This document shows, piece after piece, positions 1 through 7,279 of a DNA stretch of 19,410 nt (positions are counted from its first letter, which is position 1; each line of letters opens with the position of its first letter). This stretch comes from Bacteroidales bacterium (lineage in GTDB: Bacteria; Bacteroidota; Bacteroidia; Bacteroidales; PUMT01), in the NCBI GenBank assembly GCA_007119075.1, contig SKQJ01000164.1:1-19410 (forward strand). Direction: 5' to 3'. The notes under the pieces are model-generated. The model had not been told where the DNA came from. It worked only from the letters and a program-made list of their open reading frames with translations, and ran no database searches. A program made the position numbers and the translations under genes.

Positions 1-950
1 AGCGAAGATGAAAATCCGTTGATATAATATTCACAAGTGTCAGAACCTTCAGGCTCAAGAAATAGCTGATGCCGGTCCTTACCGGAGAATGTAACGATCT
101 TGTCCTCGATGCTCGGACAATAACGCGGGCCAAGGCCTTTTATGGTACCGGTGAATAAAGGGCTTTTACTGAATCCGGATTCCAGAATGGAATGTACTTC
201 CGGATTGGTATATGTAATATAACAAGGTTTTTGTTCCCTGATTGACAATGAATCATGGAGAAATGAAAATCCGGTTGGAGGATTATCGCCTTCCTGCCGT
301 TCGAGCAGGGAGAAATCGATGGTTCGCCCATCAAGTCTCGGGGGCGTGCCAGTTTTCATCCTGCCGGTCTCAAACCCGCGCTGGACAAGCTGTTCGGTCA
401 GGCCATATGAAGCAGGATCAGAGGCGCGGCCGCCGGAGAGCTTTACATCGCCAATATGCATAAGCCCGTTCATGAAAGTTCCGTTGGTAAGTATAACCGC
501 CCGGCTTTTAATAACATTTCCAAGCCTGGTCCTGACACCCGCGATTTTATGCCCATCAAAAATAAGCTCTACAACTACATCCTGCCAAAAGTCGATAAGC
601 GAAATTGATTCAAGTACCGATCGCCATTTCAGTGAAAACAAAGTACGGTCGCATTGAGCACGCGGGCTCCACATAGCCGGGCCCTTGCTCTTGTTGAGCA
701 TGCGAAATTGTATTGCGCTATAATCAGTAACAATGCCGGTGTATCCGCCCATTGCATCAATCTCCCTGACGATCTGACCTTTTGCAATCCCGCCAATAGC
801 AGGGTTGCAACTCATCTGGGCAATTTTGCCCATATCCATCGTAATTAGAAGCACTCTGCTTCCCAGATTTGCCGCAGCTGCAGCAGCTTCGCATCCGGCA
901 TGCCCGGCCCCGACAACTATCACATCATATATCATTGCATCCTTCATCAT
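1..950 (-). CDS. mnmG: tRNA uridine-5-carboxymethylaminomethyl modification enzyme MnmG (GidA), N-terminal half
   Basis: MnmG is the FAD-dependent partner of MnmE; together they install the carboxymethylaminomethyl group on wobble U34 of certain tRNAs in the cytoplasm. The minus-strand frame runs open from the start at 950 to the window edge, about 316 residues of a family that is usually about 620. Near the N-terminus is the dinucleotide-binding motif VVGAGHAGCEA. It is followed by the MnmG signature CNPAIGGIAKGQIVREIDAMGG-like stretch, then KTGTPPRLDGRTIDF, and LEPEG...EYYINGFS close to the edge. All are family hallmarks, so the identity is secure. Two adjacent ATG codons (950 and 947) and a third at 935 are possible starts; there is no Shine-Dalgarno sequence to choose between them. 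A -7-like promoter element lies 54 bp upstream. The C-terminal MnmE/tRNA-binding half is outside the window. Confidence 0.96.
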   Translation of the reverse strand, partial: MMKDAMIYDVIVVGAGHAGCEAAAAAANLGSRVLLITMDMGKIAQMSCNPAIGGIAKGQIVREIDAMGGYTGIVTDYSAIQFRMLNKSKGPAMWSPRAQCDRTLFSLKWRSVLESISLIDFWQDVVVELIFDGHKIAGVRTRLGNVIKSRAVILTNGTFMNGLMHIGDVKLSGGRASDPASYGLTEQLVQRGFETGRMKTGTPPRLDGRTIDFSLLERQEGDNPPTGFSFLHDSLSIREQKPCYITYTNPEVHSILESGFSKSPLFTGTIKGLGPRYCPSIEDKIVTFSGKDRHQLFLEPEGSDTCEYYINGFSSS

Positions 951-1003
951 AATTTGGAATCACGCATAATATCTCATCCCGGATTGTAATTGCTTATTAA
1001 CTA

Positions 1004-1011
1004 CAAATATA
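1004..1011 (-). promoter_or_regulatory. Bacteroidota-type -7 element before mnmG
   Basis: Read on the minus strand this is TATATTTG, matching the TAnnTTTG consensus of the Bacteroidota primary sigma factor. It lies 54 bp ahead of the mnmG start. No exact TTG -33 element is seen at the usual 19-21 bp spacing, so support is the -7 motif plus position only. Confidence 0.45.
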
Positions 1012-1047
1012 CATTAAATTCTTGAAGCCGAAATTACATACAGACGG

Positions 1048-1410
1048 ATGAAAAAAATTGACTTCGTCGATTACACATTCTATATCCTTATCCTTGATAA
1101 ATGCTGGCCTGGTGTGGAATTCACGGGAAATCCCCCTCAATTAAAGTACCATCAATTTAAAGGCGGAAAAATCCAGGTTTATTGTCTCCGGAAGGAAAAA
1201 ATTGACAAGACTTTGGCGTTTAAGAACAAGAAGTGACCGGCTCTTAAAACAAATAAATGGATTTTCAGCGTGTTTATCGCTTCGAAAACCCCGGAAAGGA
1301 TCGGGTTGGCTCCTCAACGCCTGTTGTGACAGGCAAAACCACAGATCAATATTTGGAGGCCGGGAAGCGAGGAACCGCATGAATGTGCAGGTTTTAGCTA
1401 CAAGGTCAAA
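1048..1410 (+). pseudogene. Possible decayed GIY-YIG endonuclease-like remnant
   Basis: This 470-bp stretch between ybeY and mnmG has no convincing intact gene. The plus-strand frame from 1048 begins with YTFYILILDKC and soon has TGNPPQLKYH. These loosely recall the start of small GIY-YIG proteins, which have YxxYIL..., then YIGxTxNPxxRLxxH. The hallmark YIG triad is absent, and the frame stops at 1236 after about 62 codons. A second frame from 1202 to 1450 continues with a basic stretch and runs into the ybeY 3' end. The match is from memory of the family pattern and is weak; the region may simply be non-coding. A minus-strand open frame at 1141-1380 shows no recognisable motif. Confidence 0.2.
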
Positions 1411-1419
1411 AAAGAATGA

Positions 1420-1845
1420 TTATGATGAGATATTCCGAAGCTCCAAATAATAATCTTCCTTTCCGCGCATAGTTTCTACCTCTTGACTGTTTGAGTCATT
1501 ATAGCCGATAAGATGGAGGATCCCATGTAACATGACCCTGTCGAGCTCATCCTTAAAACTTGTATTGAACTTTTCGGCATTATCACGAACCCTGTCGATG
1601 CTGATCATAATATCTCCGGAAATAATATTTTCATTGCTATAATCGAATGTTATAACATCCGTAAAATACTCGCGTTTCAAATATTGCTGGTTAACGGTTT
1701 TGAGATACTGATCAGTGCAGTAAACGATAGCGATCTGGCCGGGAATTCGTTCTTCGAGCTCAACGACCATGAACAACCATTTTTTCAGATCACTGAACCC
1801 TTGGTAGCGAAAGGAAATGTCGGCAGAATTTTGAACTATTGCCAA
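1420..1845 (-). CDS. ybeY: Endoribonuclease YbeY (rRNA maturation factor)
   Basis: YbeY is a metal-dependent single-strand endoribonuclease involved in 16S rRNA 3'-end maturation and ribosome quality control in the cytoplasm. The protein is 141 aa, the usual length. It has the family features QYLKREYFTDVITFDY near residues 54-70 and the metal-site helix HGILHLIGYND at 107-117. Two of the three canonical zinc histidines are present (H107, H111). The third position is Asp117 instead of His, which I believe is common in Bacteroidota homologues. The start is TTG: the family-conserved N-terminus (MAIVQNSADISF...) begins there, the next upstream in-frame triplets are ATT and then the TAG stop of the ATPase gene, and no ATG fits. 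It is almost certainly co-transcribed and translationally coupled with that ATPase gene. Confidence 0.93.
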   Translation of the reverse strand: MAIVQNSADISFRYQGFSDLKKWLFMVVELEERIPGQIAIVYCTDQYLKTVNQQYLKREYFTDVITFDYSNENIISGDIMISIDRVRDNAEKFNTSFKDELDRVMLHGILHLIGYNDSNSQEVETMRGKEDYYLELRNISS

Positions 1846-1848
1846 AAT

Positions 1849-2244
1849 CTAAAGATGAAATATCATTTCCGAAATCCTTCCATCTTCATGAAACTGAAGT
1901 CCGTCAGACAACTGTCTCATTAAAAAGATACCCCTGCCATCAATATTTTCGATGTTTTCGGGTGCGGTTGGATCGGGAACATTTTCGTAATCGAATCCTG
2001 CTCCCTGATCTTTGGTGATGACAACAAGCTTATTTTCTTCGATTATGAATTTTACCTCAACTTTTTTGGCTGGATCAAGCTTATTGCCATGAGAAATGGC
2101 ATTATTTACTGCTTCAAGACAGGCTATCAATATATTGCCATAAACTTCTGTCCCAATATTATGATCAGCAGAAATCTCATCGACAATCTTTTCAATCTCG
2201 CGAAGATTCTCTAATTTGGAGGTCAGGCTAACATTCTTTTCCAT
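1849..2244 (-). CDS. ATP-binding protein of the anti-sigma factor (RsbW-like HATPase_c) type
   Basis: A stand-alone GHKL ATPase domain of 131 aa resembling the serine-kinase anti-sigma factors RsbW and SpoIIAB. The N-box is LEAVNNAISHGNK (about residues 43-55), with Glu44 and Asn48 as likely Mg-ATP contacts. The G1 box is DQGAGFD and the G2 box is GRGIFLM. No receptor, sensor or membrane part is present. I chose ATG 2244 because the domain begins immediately after it; an in-frame alternative at 2283 would add 13 poorly conserved residues. The gene lies directly upstream of ybeY in the same reading frame, separated by only a TAG and one codon. A partner sigma or anti-anti-sigma factor is not encoded nearby. 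Its role is unknown: domain assignment is firm, the regulatory role is inferred. Confidence 0.88.
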   Translation of the reverse strand: MEKNVSLTSKLENLREIEKIVDEISADHNIGTEVYGNILIACLEAVNNAISHGNKLDPAKKVEVKFIIEENKLVVITKDQGAGFDYENVPDPTAPENIENIDGRGIFLMRQLSDGLQFHEDGRISEMIFHL

Positions 2245-2283
2245 TTGATGATTGCTGGTTAACAACAAATAATACACACTCAA

Positions 2284-2605
2284 TCAATAATACCAGTCAA
2301 GCGATAGCAAACAAACCATCTTCCTGAATTATATCCGACAAAGTGCGTATCCTGTATGGCCCCGTATAACATTTAAAAAGATACAATAATTAATATACTG
2401 ATAAAAGCCCTATTAGGTTTCAAAAAAACCAATTTTTTTATGAATTTTTTAAAGACTGATCCAAGTTACTAAAAAAAAGAAACATAATAGCACACTGCCC
2501 TGAATATTTCATATTCGAGACATTATACAGCCACCGATCAGGGCGTATCCTGTTTATCCGTCAAACCTTTGATGATCCTGGAAGTTGACTCAGGAAAGAA
2601 GCGGT
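2284..2605. other. 322-bp AT-rich intergenic region with nested inverted repeats
   Basis: No coding frame is supported. It contains an inverted repeat GCCCTGA (2497-2503) / TCAGGGC (2538-2544) enclosing a small perfect hairpin GAATAT-ttc-ATATTC (2502-2516). On the minus strand these fall just downstream of the EnvC-like gene, followed about 20 nt later by an uninterrupted T run (complement of the A8 tract at 2471-2478). This could act as a loose transcription end for that gene. The 11-mer GCGTATCCTGT occurs twice, at 2345-2355 and 2543-2553. No TAnnTTTG element for the ATPase gene was found. Confidence 0.35.
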
Positions 2606-3799
2606 TCACTGCCGGCTGAGCCACATCATCGGATCGAGCTTGTTATTTTCTTCCCAGATTTCAAGATGAAGAACTGTCTGATTATCATCATTATCGGTAA
2701 AGACTCGTCCAAGAAGCTGTCTTGTAGACACCTGGTCGCCTGCCCTTACATAAACATGGGCGAGATTGGCGTAAACAGTGAGGAAAGTGCCGTGCCTTAC
2801 AATAACAACATTATTTGAACCCGGAACCATAAGAACCTGTCTTACTGTACCATTAAAGATAGCGCGTACCTCAGCGTTCTCAACTGTGCTAATGTCGATT
2901 CCGTTATTCTGGATCTTAATGCCTCTCAATACCGGGTGCGGGTGCTCGCCAAAATAGCTGGTAACAACGCCGCGTTCGATGGGCCACGGAAGACCGCCTT
3001 TATTCAGCTGAAACTCATCGGAAATAATTTTTTCGGCAGGAGTCAATTCATATGTTCTCGTGGCCCCTGCAGTTTCAGCCTCTTCCCTTATGAGCTTTTC
3101 AATGGCGCTCTGTAGCGCCTGAGCTTCCTTTTGCTGTTTTGCAAGCTCTTCCCGAAGCTGACTCTCTCTTCTTCTTAGCTGATCGACAATAGAATTTTGT
3201 TCCCTGCTTTCATTGCTAAGGGCTGTAATTTCGTTCCGGCTGAGCTGCAGCAATGAATTCTTTTCCATCTTTTGTGATTCAAGCTCTGCAAGTTCACGGG
3301 AAATTTCATCCCTGAGATTATTTATGAGCGTAATCTGCTTTTGCCTTGATCTCCCGTATTGCTGCAGATACTTAAACCGCCTGTATGCCTGGTTAAAGTC
3401 ACGGGCAGCCAGAACAAACATCAGCCTCTGATGCGACATACGGTGCCGATGGGCCATTTTTACCAGCCTCGCATATGCTTCCCGGGATTCGTCAAGTTCC
3501 TGTTCCAGACGTTCAATTCTATTATTGCCCTCCGTGATAGAATTATCAATCAGTCTTATTTCAGATTCCATTGTCCTGATGAGGTCGTTCCGGAGCTGCA
3601 GCCGCCGGTTTATAACATTCAACCTTTCCAGGTTGGTCCTCCTTGTAGTACTTGTTTGCTCAAGTAATCTTGTGGTGGTATTAATTAACTCCTGGGTTTC
3701 CCGTCGTTGCCTCTCAAGCTCTGTTTTGGATGCAACCTGGCCGTAGCAGGGAATAGAAATAATCAGAAGAATAATCTTAAACAACAGATAGCCCTTCAT
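2606..3799 (-). CDS. EnvC-like murein hydrolase activator (coiled coil plus degenerate LytM/M23 domain)
   Basis: Predicted exported protein of 397 aa. It has a signal peptide (hydrophobic residues 5-18, likely cleavage after CYGQ) and a long Arg/Glu/Gln-rich coiled coil of about residues 25-250. The C-terminal LytM (M23-type) domain covers about 270-395. In active M23 enzymes the metal ligands are H...D and HxH. Here the first His is Asn298 (NNGID, with Asp302 kept), and the first His of the HxH pair is Val376 (VLHLE, with His378 kept). Two ligands are therefore missing. This matches EnvC/NlpD-type proteins, which activate cell-wall amidases rather than cut peptidoglycan. It is last in a DUF4292-TPR-dut cluster on the same strand, 96 bp behind DUF4292. 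Annotation pipelines often call such proteins peptidoglycan DD-metallopeptidases. Confidence 0.9.
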   Translation of the reverse strand: MKGYLLFKIILLIISIPCYGQVASKTELERQRRETQELINTTTRLLEQTSTTRRTNLERLNVINRRLQLRNDLIRTMESEIRLIDNSITEGNNRIERLEQELDESREAYARLVKMAHRHRMSHQRLMFVLAARDFNQAYRRFKYLQQYGRSRQKQITLINNLRDEISRELAELESQKMEKNSLLQLSRNEITALSNESREQNSIVDQLRRRESQLREELAKQQKEAQALQSAIEKLIREEAETAGATRTYELTPAEKIISDEFQLNKGGLPWPIERGVVTSYFGEHPHPVLRGIKIQNNGIDISTVENAEVRAIFNGTVRQVLMVPGSNNVVIVRHGTFLTVYANLAHVYVRAGDQVSTRQLLGRVFTDNDDNQTVLHLEIWEENNKLDPMMWLSRQ

Positions 3800-3895
3800 A
3801 ACTATGCCATATCGATTTTATATTAAGAGTACATTATCCATATAAAGCATTAAATTCCAATTGACAGCACAGAATCAAAAACCGGAAATTGATTT

Positions 3896-4732
3896 CTAAA
3901 ATGGCCTGTACCGAGACGGGATACTAAATGGAAAATTGAGTTCGCGGTCGATTTCTATCCGGCTGAATTTCAAATTTGCATGCAACGGGAGATTATGTGA
4001 TATAAAATGGAAATCAATATCATCCGGAAAGTAATTTCCACCGGCATCTGTAAATGAATTAAAGCTGAGCCGCGTGTATATCTCATTGCCGGTGGAGTAC
4101 AATTCGAGGTCTTTCATAAGAAACCGCGGATCAAGCTTGATCCGAAGCATATCCTCTCCGAAAAAAAGCCCCTTGTCAGGGAGAATATCACCGGTATAGC
4201 TTACTGTCAGGACATCACGGTCAAACATATACCAGGTACCGGATCGTTCAAGGATATCAAACTCATCGAAAATACGCAGGGATGATCCAAGAAATATGCT
4301 TTGTATGATATCGAAATCGGCCTTCACAGGAAAAAATTTCCTGGAGTCATTATAATCGCCCAAAAAATATCTGTTATTTATACGATCCAGGATCTTTACA
4401 CTATCTCTTGTCAGAAGCAGCCGCGCGGCTTCGATTCCGGCAAAGGCATTGACGCTGACCATTATTGCCGAATCCTTCTTTATGCGAACTGATCCCCTGA
4501 GGTTTAATTCATCATTATTGTCAACAATCTTTATATTCAGCCGGCCGGCAGAATAAGTTTCGATATCCGGCTCCATTGATATAATCCTGCCATAGACCTC
4601 TTCGCCGGAATAAGAATATCTTTCTGCTGTAAGGGGCGCGACGGACCGGCAGGAATAGACCATGAGCACAGTCAATGCGGCAATTATGAAATATATAAAT
4701 ATCCGTCTGATTTTAAACCATATGTTATTCAT
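3896..4732 (-). CDS. DUF4292 domain-containing lipoprotein
   Basis: 278 aa with an N-terminal hydrophobic segment (about residues 11-27) ending in the lipobox-like MVYSC, with Cys28 the predicted lipidated residue. The body contains the DUF4292-like block SVRIKKDSAIMVSVNAFAG, then EAARLLLTRDSVKILDRINN, and a beta-rich remainder resembling periplasmic lipid or lipoprotein carriers (LolA/LolB-like folds). That fold comparison is inference. It sits between the TPR lipoprotein and the EnvC-like gene, an arrangement I recognise as recurrent in Bacteroidota, so a role in outer-membrane or cell-wall assembly is plausible. Function is not established. The start ATG is the first in frame and is directly followed by the signal segment; there is no Shine-Dalgarno sequence. 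Confidence 0.85.
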   Translation of the reverse strand: MNNIWFKIRRIFIYFIIAALTVLMVYSCRSVAPLTAERYSYSGEEVYGRIISMEPDIETYSAGRLNIKIVDNNDELNLRGSVRIKKDSAIMVSVNAFAGIEAARLLLTRDSVKILDRINNRYFLGDYNDSRKFFPVKADFDIIQSIFLGSSLRIFDEFDILERSGTWYMFDRDVLTVSYTGDILPDKGLFFGEDMLRIKLDPRFLMKDLELYSTGNEIYTRLSFNSFTDAGGNYFPDDIDFHFISHNLPLHANLKFSRIEIDRELNFPFSIPSRYRPF

Positions 4733-4909
4733 TCTATATTCTCCTTTTTAAAATAATGTCCTCCCGTAAACACATTGCACCGGTCATATCCCGGCAACGA
4801 TCAGACAGGAGGAAAATCAAGATCTATACAGGGCATGCTTGTCCAAATATCGAACCATAAAAATCAAATTTCACTGCTTTCCCTTGTCCCGTAAAATTTT
4901 TACAGAATT

Positions 4910-6658
4910 TTAATAAGCCCTTCCTGGAATTTCCCGCAATTTTTCCAGGTAAATCTCTAATTGATCCAATTCATTCTCTTCGGCAAGTTCCCTTGCCATA
5001 TCAAGATATTTTGCAGCTTCTTCATACTTTTCCAGCCGGATGAGGATCGCAGCATAATGTTTGACTATTTCAAAGCTATTGTAGCCGCCATTGGAAAAAG
5101 CTTTTTCGATATATATTTTAGCCTCCGAAAATTGTTCCAGTTTGTAAAGAATCCAGGCATAAGTGTCAAGGAAAGAGGCATTATCTGGCTCCCGTTGTAT
5201 TGTGACATAACTGAACTCACGTGCCTTTTCCAGATATTCTTCCCTGAGTGCAAGGTAATATGCATAATTATTCAGTGTGATGATATTATTGCTGTCAGCT
5301 TCCAGTGAAAGATTAAAATATTTGTCGGATTCAGCAAAATCCTTTTTTTCATTATATATCTCACCAATATAAGCATATATATGGCTTATCAGGAATTTAT
5401 CCGCCCCCTCAATTTCAAGGGCTTTTTCGAATATTTCAATGGCCTGGTCCGGCAGGCCGGACATGTGACAGGCCAGTCCGGTAAAGTAATGTATTATAAG
5501 GCTCCCGGGAAACAAGAGCATCATTTGCTCGCCAAGTTCCAGTAATTCAGAATAATTTCCGGTGAAATATCTGATCCTGATGAGCTGCTCGGCGTAAATA
5601 ACATTAGTCGTATCAGATAGATAAAGATCCAGCAATAGATCTGCAGCCATTTCATATTCAGCAGAATTCAGATATAAATCGCTCAATAAAATCCTGGTTG
5701 CGTCGCTATCAGGGTGTTTTTCAAGAAGCATTTCGCCCAGCTCAGCTATTTCCCTGTCAAATTTGGAAGAAAACAGGTTATTTTCAACAATCACCGAAAA
5801 AAAACCGATTTTCTCGTTAAAATTTACAGTCGGGTTGCTGAATGCAGATTTAAGATAATAGATGGATTCTGTCTCCTTGCCGGCGCGCAGAAAAAATTCC
5901 GCCACAGATAGCTGAGCCATCCCGTTATCAGGATCAATTTCAAACAATTTATTGTAGCTGTCCATAGCTTCATCAAACATTCCCAGTGAAGCGTAAAGCT
6001 CGGCAAGAATCCCATAAAAGCGCGGTTCTCCGGGAAATGCATCAATAAGTCGGTTTATCTCATTGTGTGCCAGCTCAAAATTGCCGGTTCTCATATAAAT
6101 ATGCTCACGCGCAAGTGAAATTCTTTCGTTTAATCCCAGACTTTTCTCCAGCTCCTCATAAATGGAAAGCGCCTCGACATACATTTCATTCATTGACAGG
6201 CTAGCGGCTAAAGTGAATTTCATTTCTGTTTCACCCGGAAACCGGCTGACAGCGCCCCTGTAAATCTCTATAGCCTGATCAGGCTTTCCGGCTTCCTTTA
6301 AAAGCATGCCGAACTGATAATGATACCATTTATTATCAGGGTTAATTTCATATGCCTTCCGGGCAAATTCTACGGACCTCTGAATTTCACCTGCGGAAAA
6401 AAAGATATTGGACAGCTCATAATAAGCTACATCGCTTTTATTGTAGATATCAAGGCACCGCTGGAAAAAATAAACAGCCCGGGGCAAGTCTTCAAGCAAC
6501 CTGTATTTAATGCCTTCAGAAAGAGAAAATTCATATTCGAATCTTTCAATATCAGAGAGATTATCATAATCTGAATATTCAACAACAGATCTTTTAACCG
6601 CGCATTGCGAAAACACGATTAATACAATTAAGGAAATAATTACCAGCCTCATAAACAC
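4910..6658 (-). CDS. Tetratricopeptide repeat lipoprotein
   Basis: 582 aa. A short N-terminal signal (residues 4-17) precedes VFSQC, with Cys19 a likely lipidation site; the -1 Gln and -3 Phe are unusual for a strict lipobox. The rest is almost entirely helical TPR units recurring every 34 residues or so, recognisable by repeats such as SVEFARKAYEINPDN, AMDSYNKLFEIDPDNG and YLNLSLEADSNN-like endings. I judge there to be about a dozen units. TPR arrays are protein-binding scaffolds, here probably periplasmic and anchored to a membrane. Partner unknown, but fixed neighbours (dut upstream, DUF4292 and the EnvC-like gene downstream) suggest envelope assembly. The 13-bp palindrome GTAAAA-T-TTTTAC directly after the stop (4891-4903) is too weak to call a terminator. 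Confidence 0.88.
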   Translation of the reverse strand: MFMRLVIISLIVLIVFSQCAVKRSVVEYSDYDNLSDIERFEYEFSLSEGIKYRLLEDLPRAVYFFQRCLDIYNKSDVAYYELSNIFFSAGEIQRSVEFARKAYEINPDNKWYHYQFGMLLKEAGKPDQAIEIYRGAVSRFPGETEMKFTLAASLSMNEMYVEALSIYEELEKSLGLNERISLAREHIYMRTGNFELAHNEINRLIDAFPGEPRFYGILAELYASLGMFDEAMDSYNKLFEIDPDNGMAQLSVAEFFLRAGKETESIYYLKSAFSNPTVNFNEKIGFFSVIVENNLFSSKFDREIAELGEMLLEKHPDSDATRILLSDLYLNSAEYEMAADLLLDLYLSDTTNVIYAEQLIRIRYFTGNYSELLELGEQMMLLFPGSLIIHYFTGLACHMSGLPDQAIEIFEKALEIEGADKFLISHIYAYIGEIYNEKKDFAESDKYFNLSLEADSNNIITLNNYAYYLALREEYLEKAREFSYVTIQREPDNASFLDTYAWILYKLEQFSEAKIYIEKAFSNGGYNSFEIVKHYAAILIRLEKYEEAAKYLDMARELAEENELDQLEIYLEKLREIPGRAY

Positions 6659-6780
6659 AATTCAAGAATTCCTGAGAAAATTAGAAAGCAAAACCGTTAA
6701 ACCAGCGTAAAATTTCCTTGTACCGATAATGATTTTTATGGAGAAAAGCAGATAGCCGGCAATACGGACGAACGGCAGAA

Positions 6781-7215
6781 TCAGGCAGAACCAGTGTGAC
6801 CAAAGCCACCGGCTCCCCGGGAAGTTTCATTTAAAATTTCAGACTCTTCCCAGTCTATTTGTTCATATTTATTGATAATAACCTGGCAAATACGGTCGCC
6901 ATTGTTTACTACGAATTCTTTATCGGATAGATTTATTAAAATCACCTTTATATCTCCCCTATAATCGGCATCAATGGTTCCGGGTGTATTCAGCACCGTT
7001 ATGCCATGCTTCCATGCCAGACCGCTCCTTGGCCTTATCTGAGCCTCGTATCCGTCGGGAAGCTCAATAGATAACCCGGTGGGGACAAGACATCTTTCGA
7101 GCGGCTTTAAGGTCAGGGATTCTTGTAAAAAGGCCCTCAGATCCATGCCGGCGGAATGACCGGTTTCATATGCCGGAAGAAGGTTGCCGGACGAATTTTT
7201 AATTTTGACCTTCAT
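6781..7215 (-). CDS. dut: dUTP diphosphatase (dUTPase)
   Basis: Hydrolyses dUTP to dUMP and pyrophosphate, keeping uracil out of DNA and supplying dUMP for thymidylate synthesis. The protein is 144 aa, the standard homotrimeric dUTPase length. All five conserved motifs are visible: SAGMDLRA (21-28), RPRSGLA (61-67), NTPGTIDADYRG (76-87, with the catalytic Asp84 and Tyr85), NGDRICQ, and the C-terminal phosphate-loop motif RGAGGFGHTG. Because every motif is intact the enzyme should be active. It lies 64 bp downstream of the flippase gene and 122 bp upstream of the TPR gene on the same strand, so co-transcription is likely. No own promoter element was seen. Confidence 0.97.
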   Translation of the reverse strand: MKVKIKNSSGNLLPAYETGHSAGMDLRAFLQESLTLKPLERCLVPTGLSIELPDGYEAQIRPRSGLAWKHGITVLNTPGTIDADYRGDIKVILINLSDKEFVVNNGDRICQVIINKYEQIDWEESEILNETSRGAGGFGHTGSA

Positions 7216-7279
7216 CAGTAATTGTCTATTTTATGATTAATTGGACAGATGGCACAGTCATAATATTCTAAGATCCTCC

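Noticed and set aside
1141..1380. 79-codon minus-strand open frame before mnmG
   Set aside because: No recognisable motif, no promoter, composition unlike neighbours; overlaps the proposed relic on the other strand.
2245..2283. Upstream ATG at 2283 for the HATPase gene, adding 13 residues
   Set aside because: The extra MSVYYLLLTSNHQ segment is not part of the domain and has no supporting signal; kept only as an alternative.
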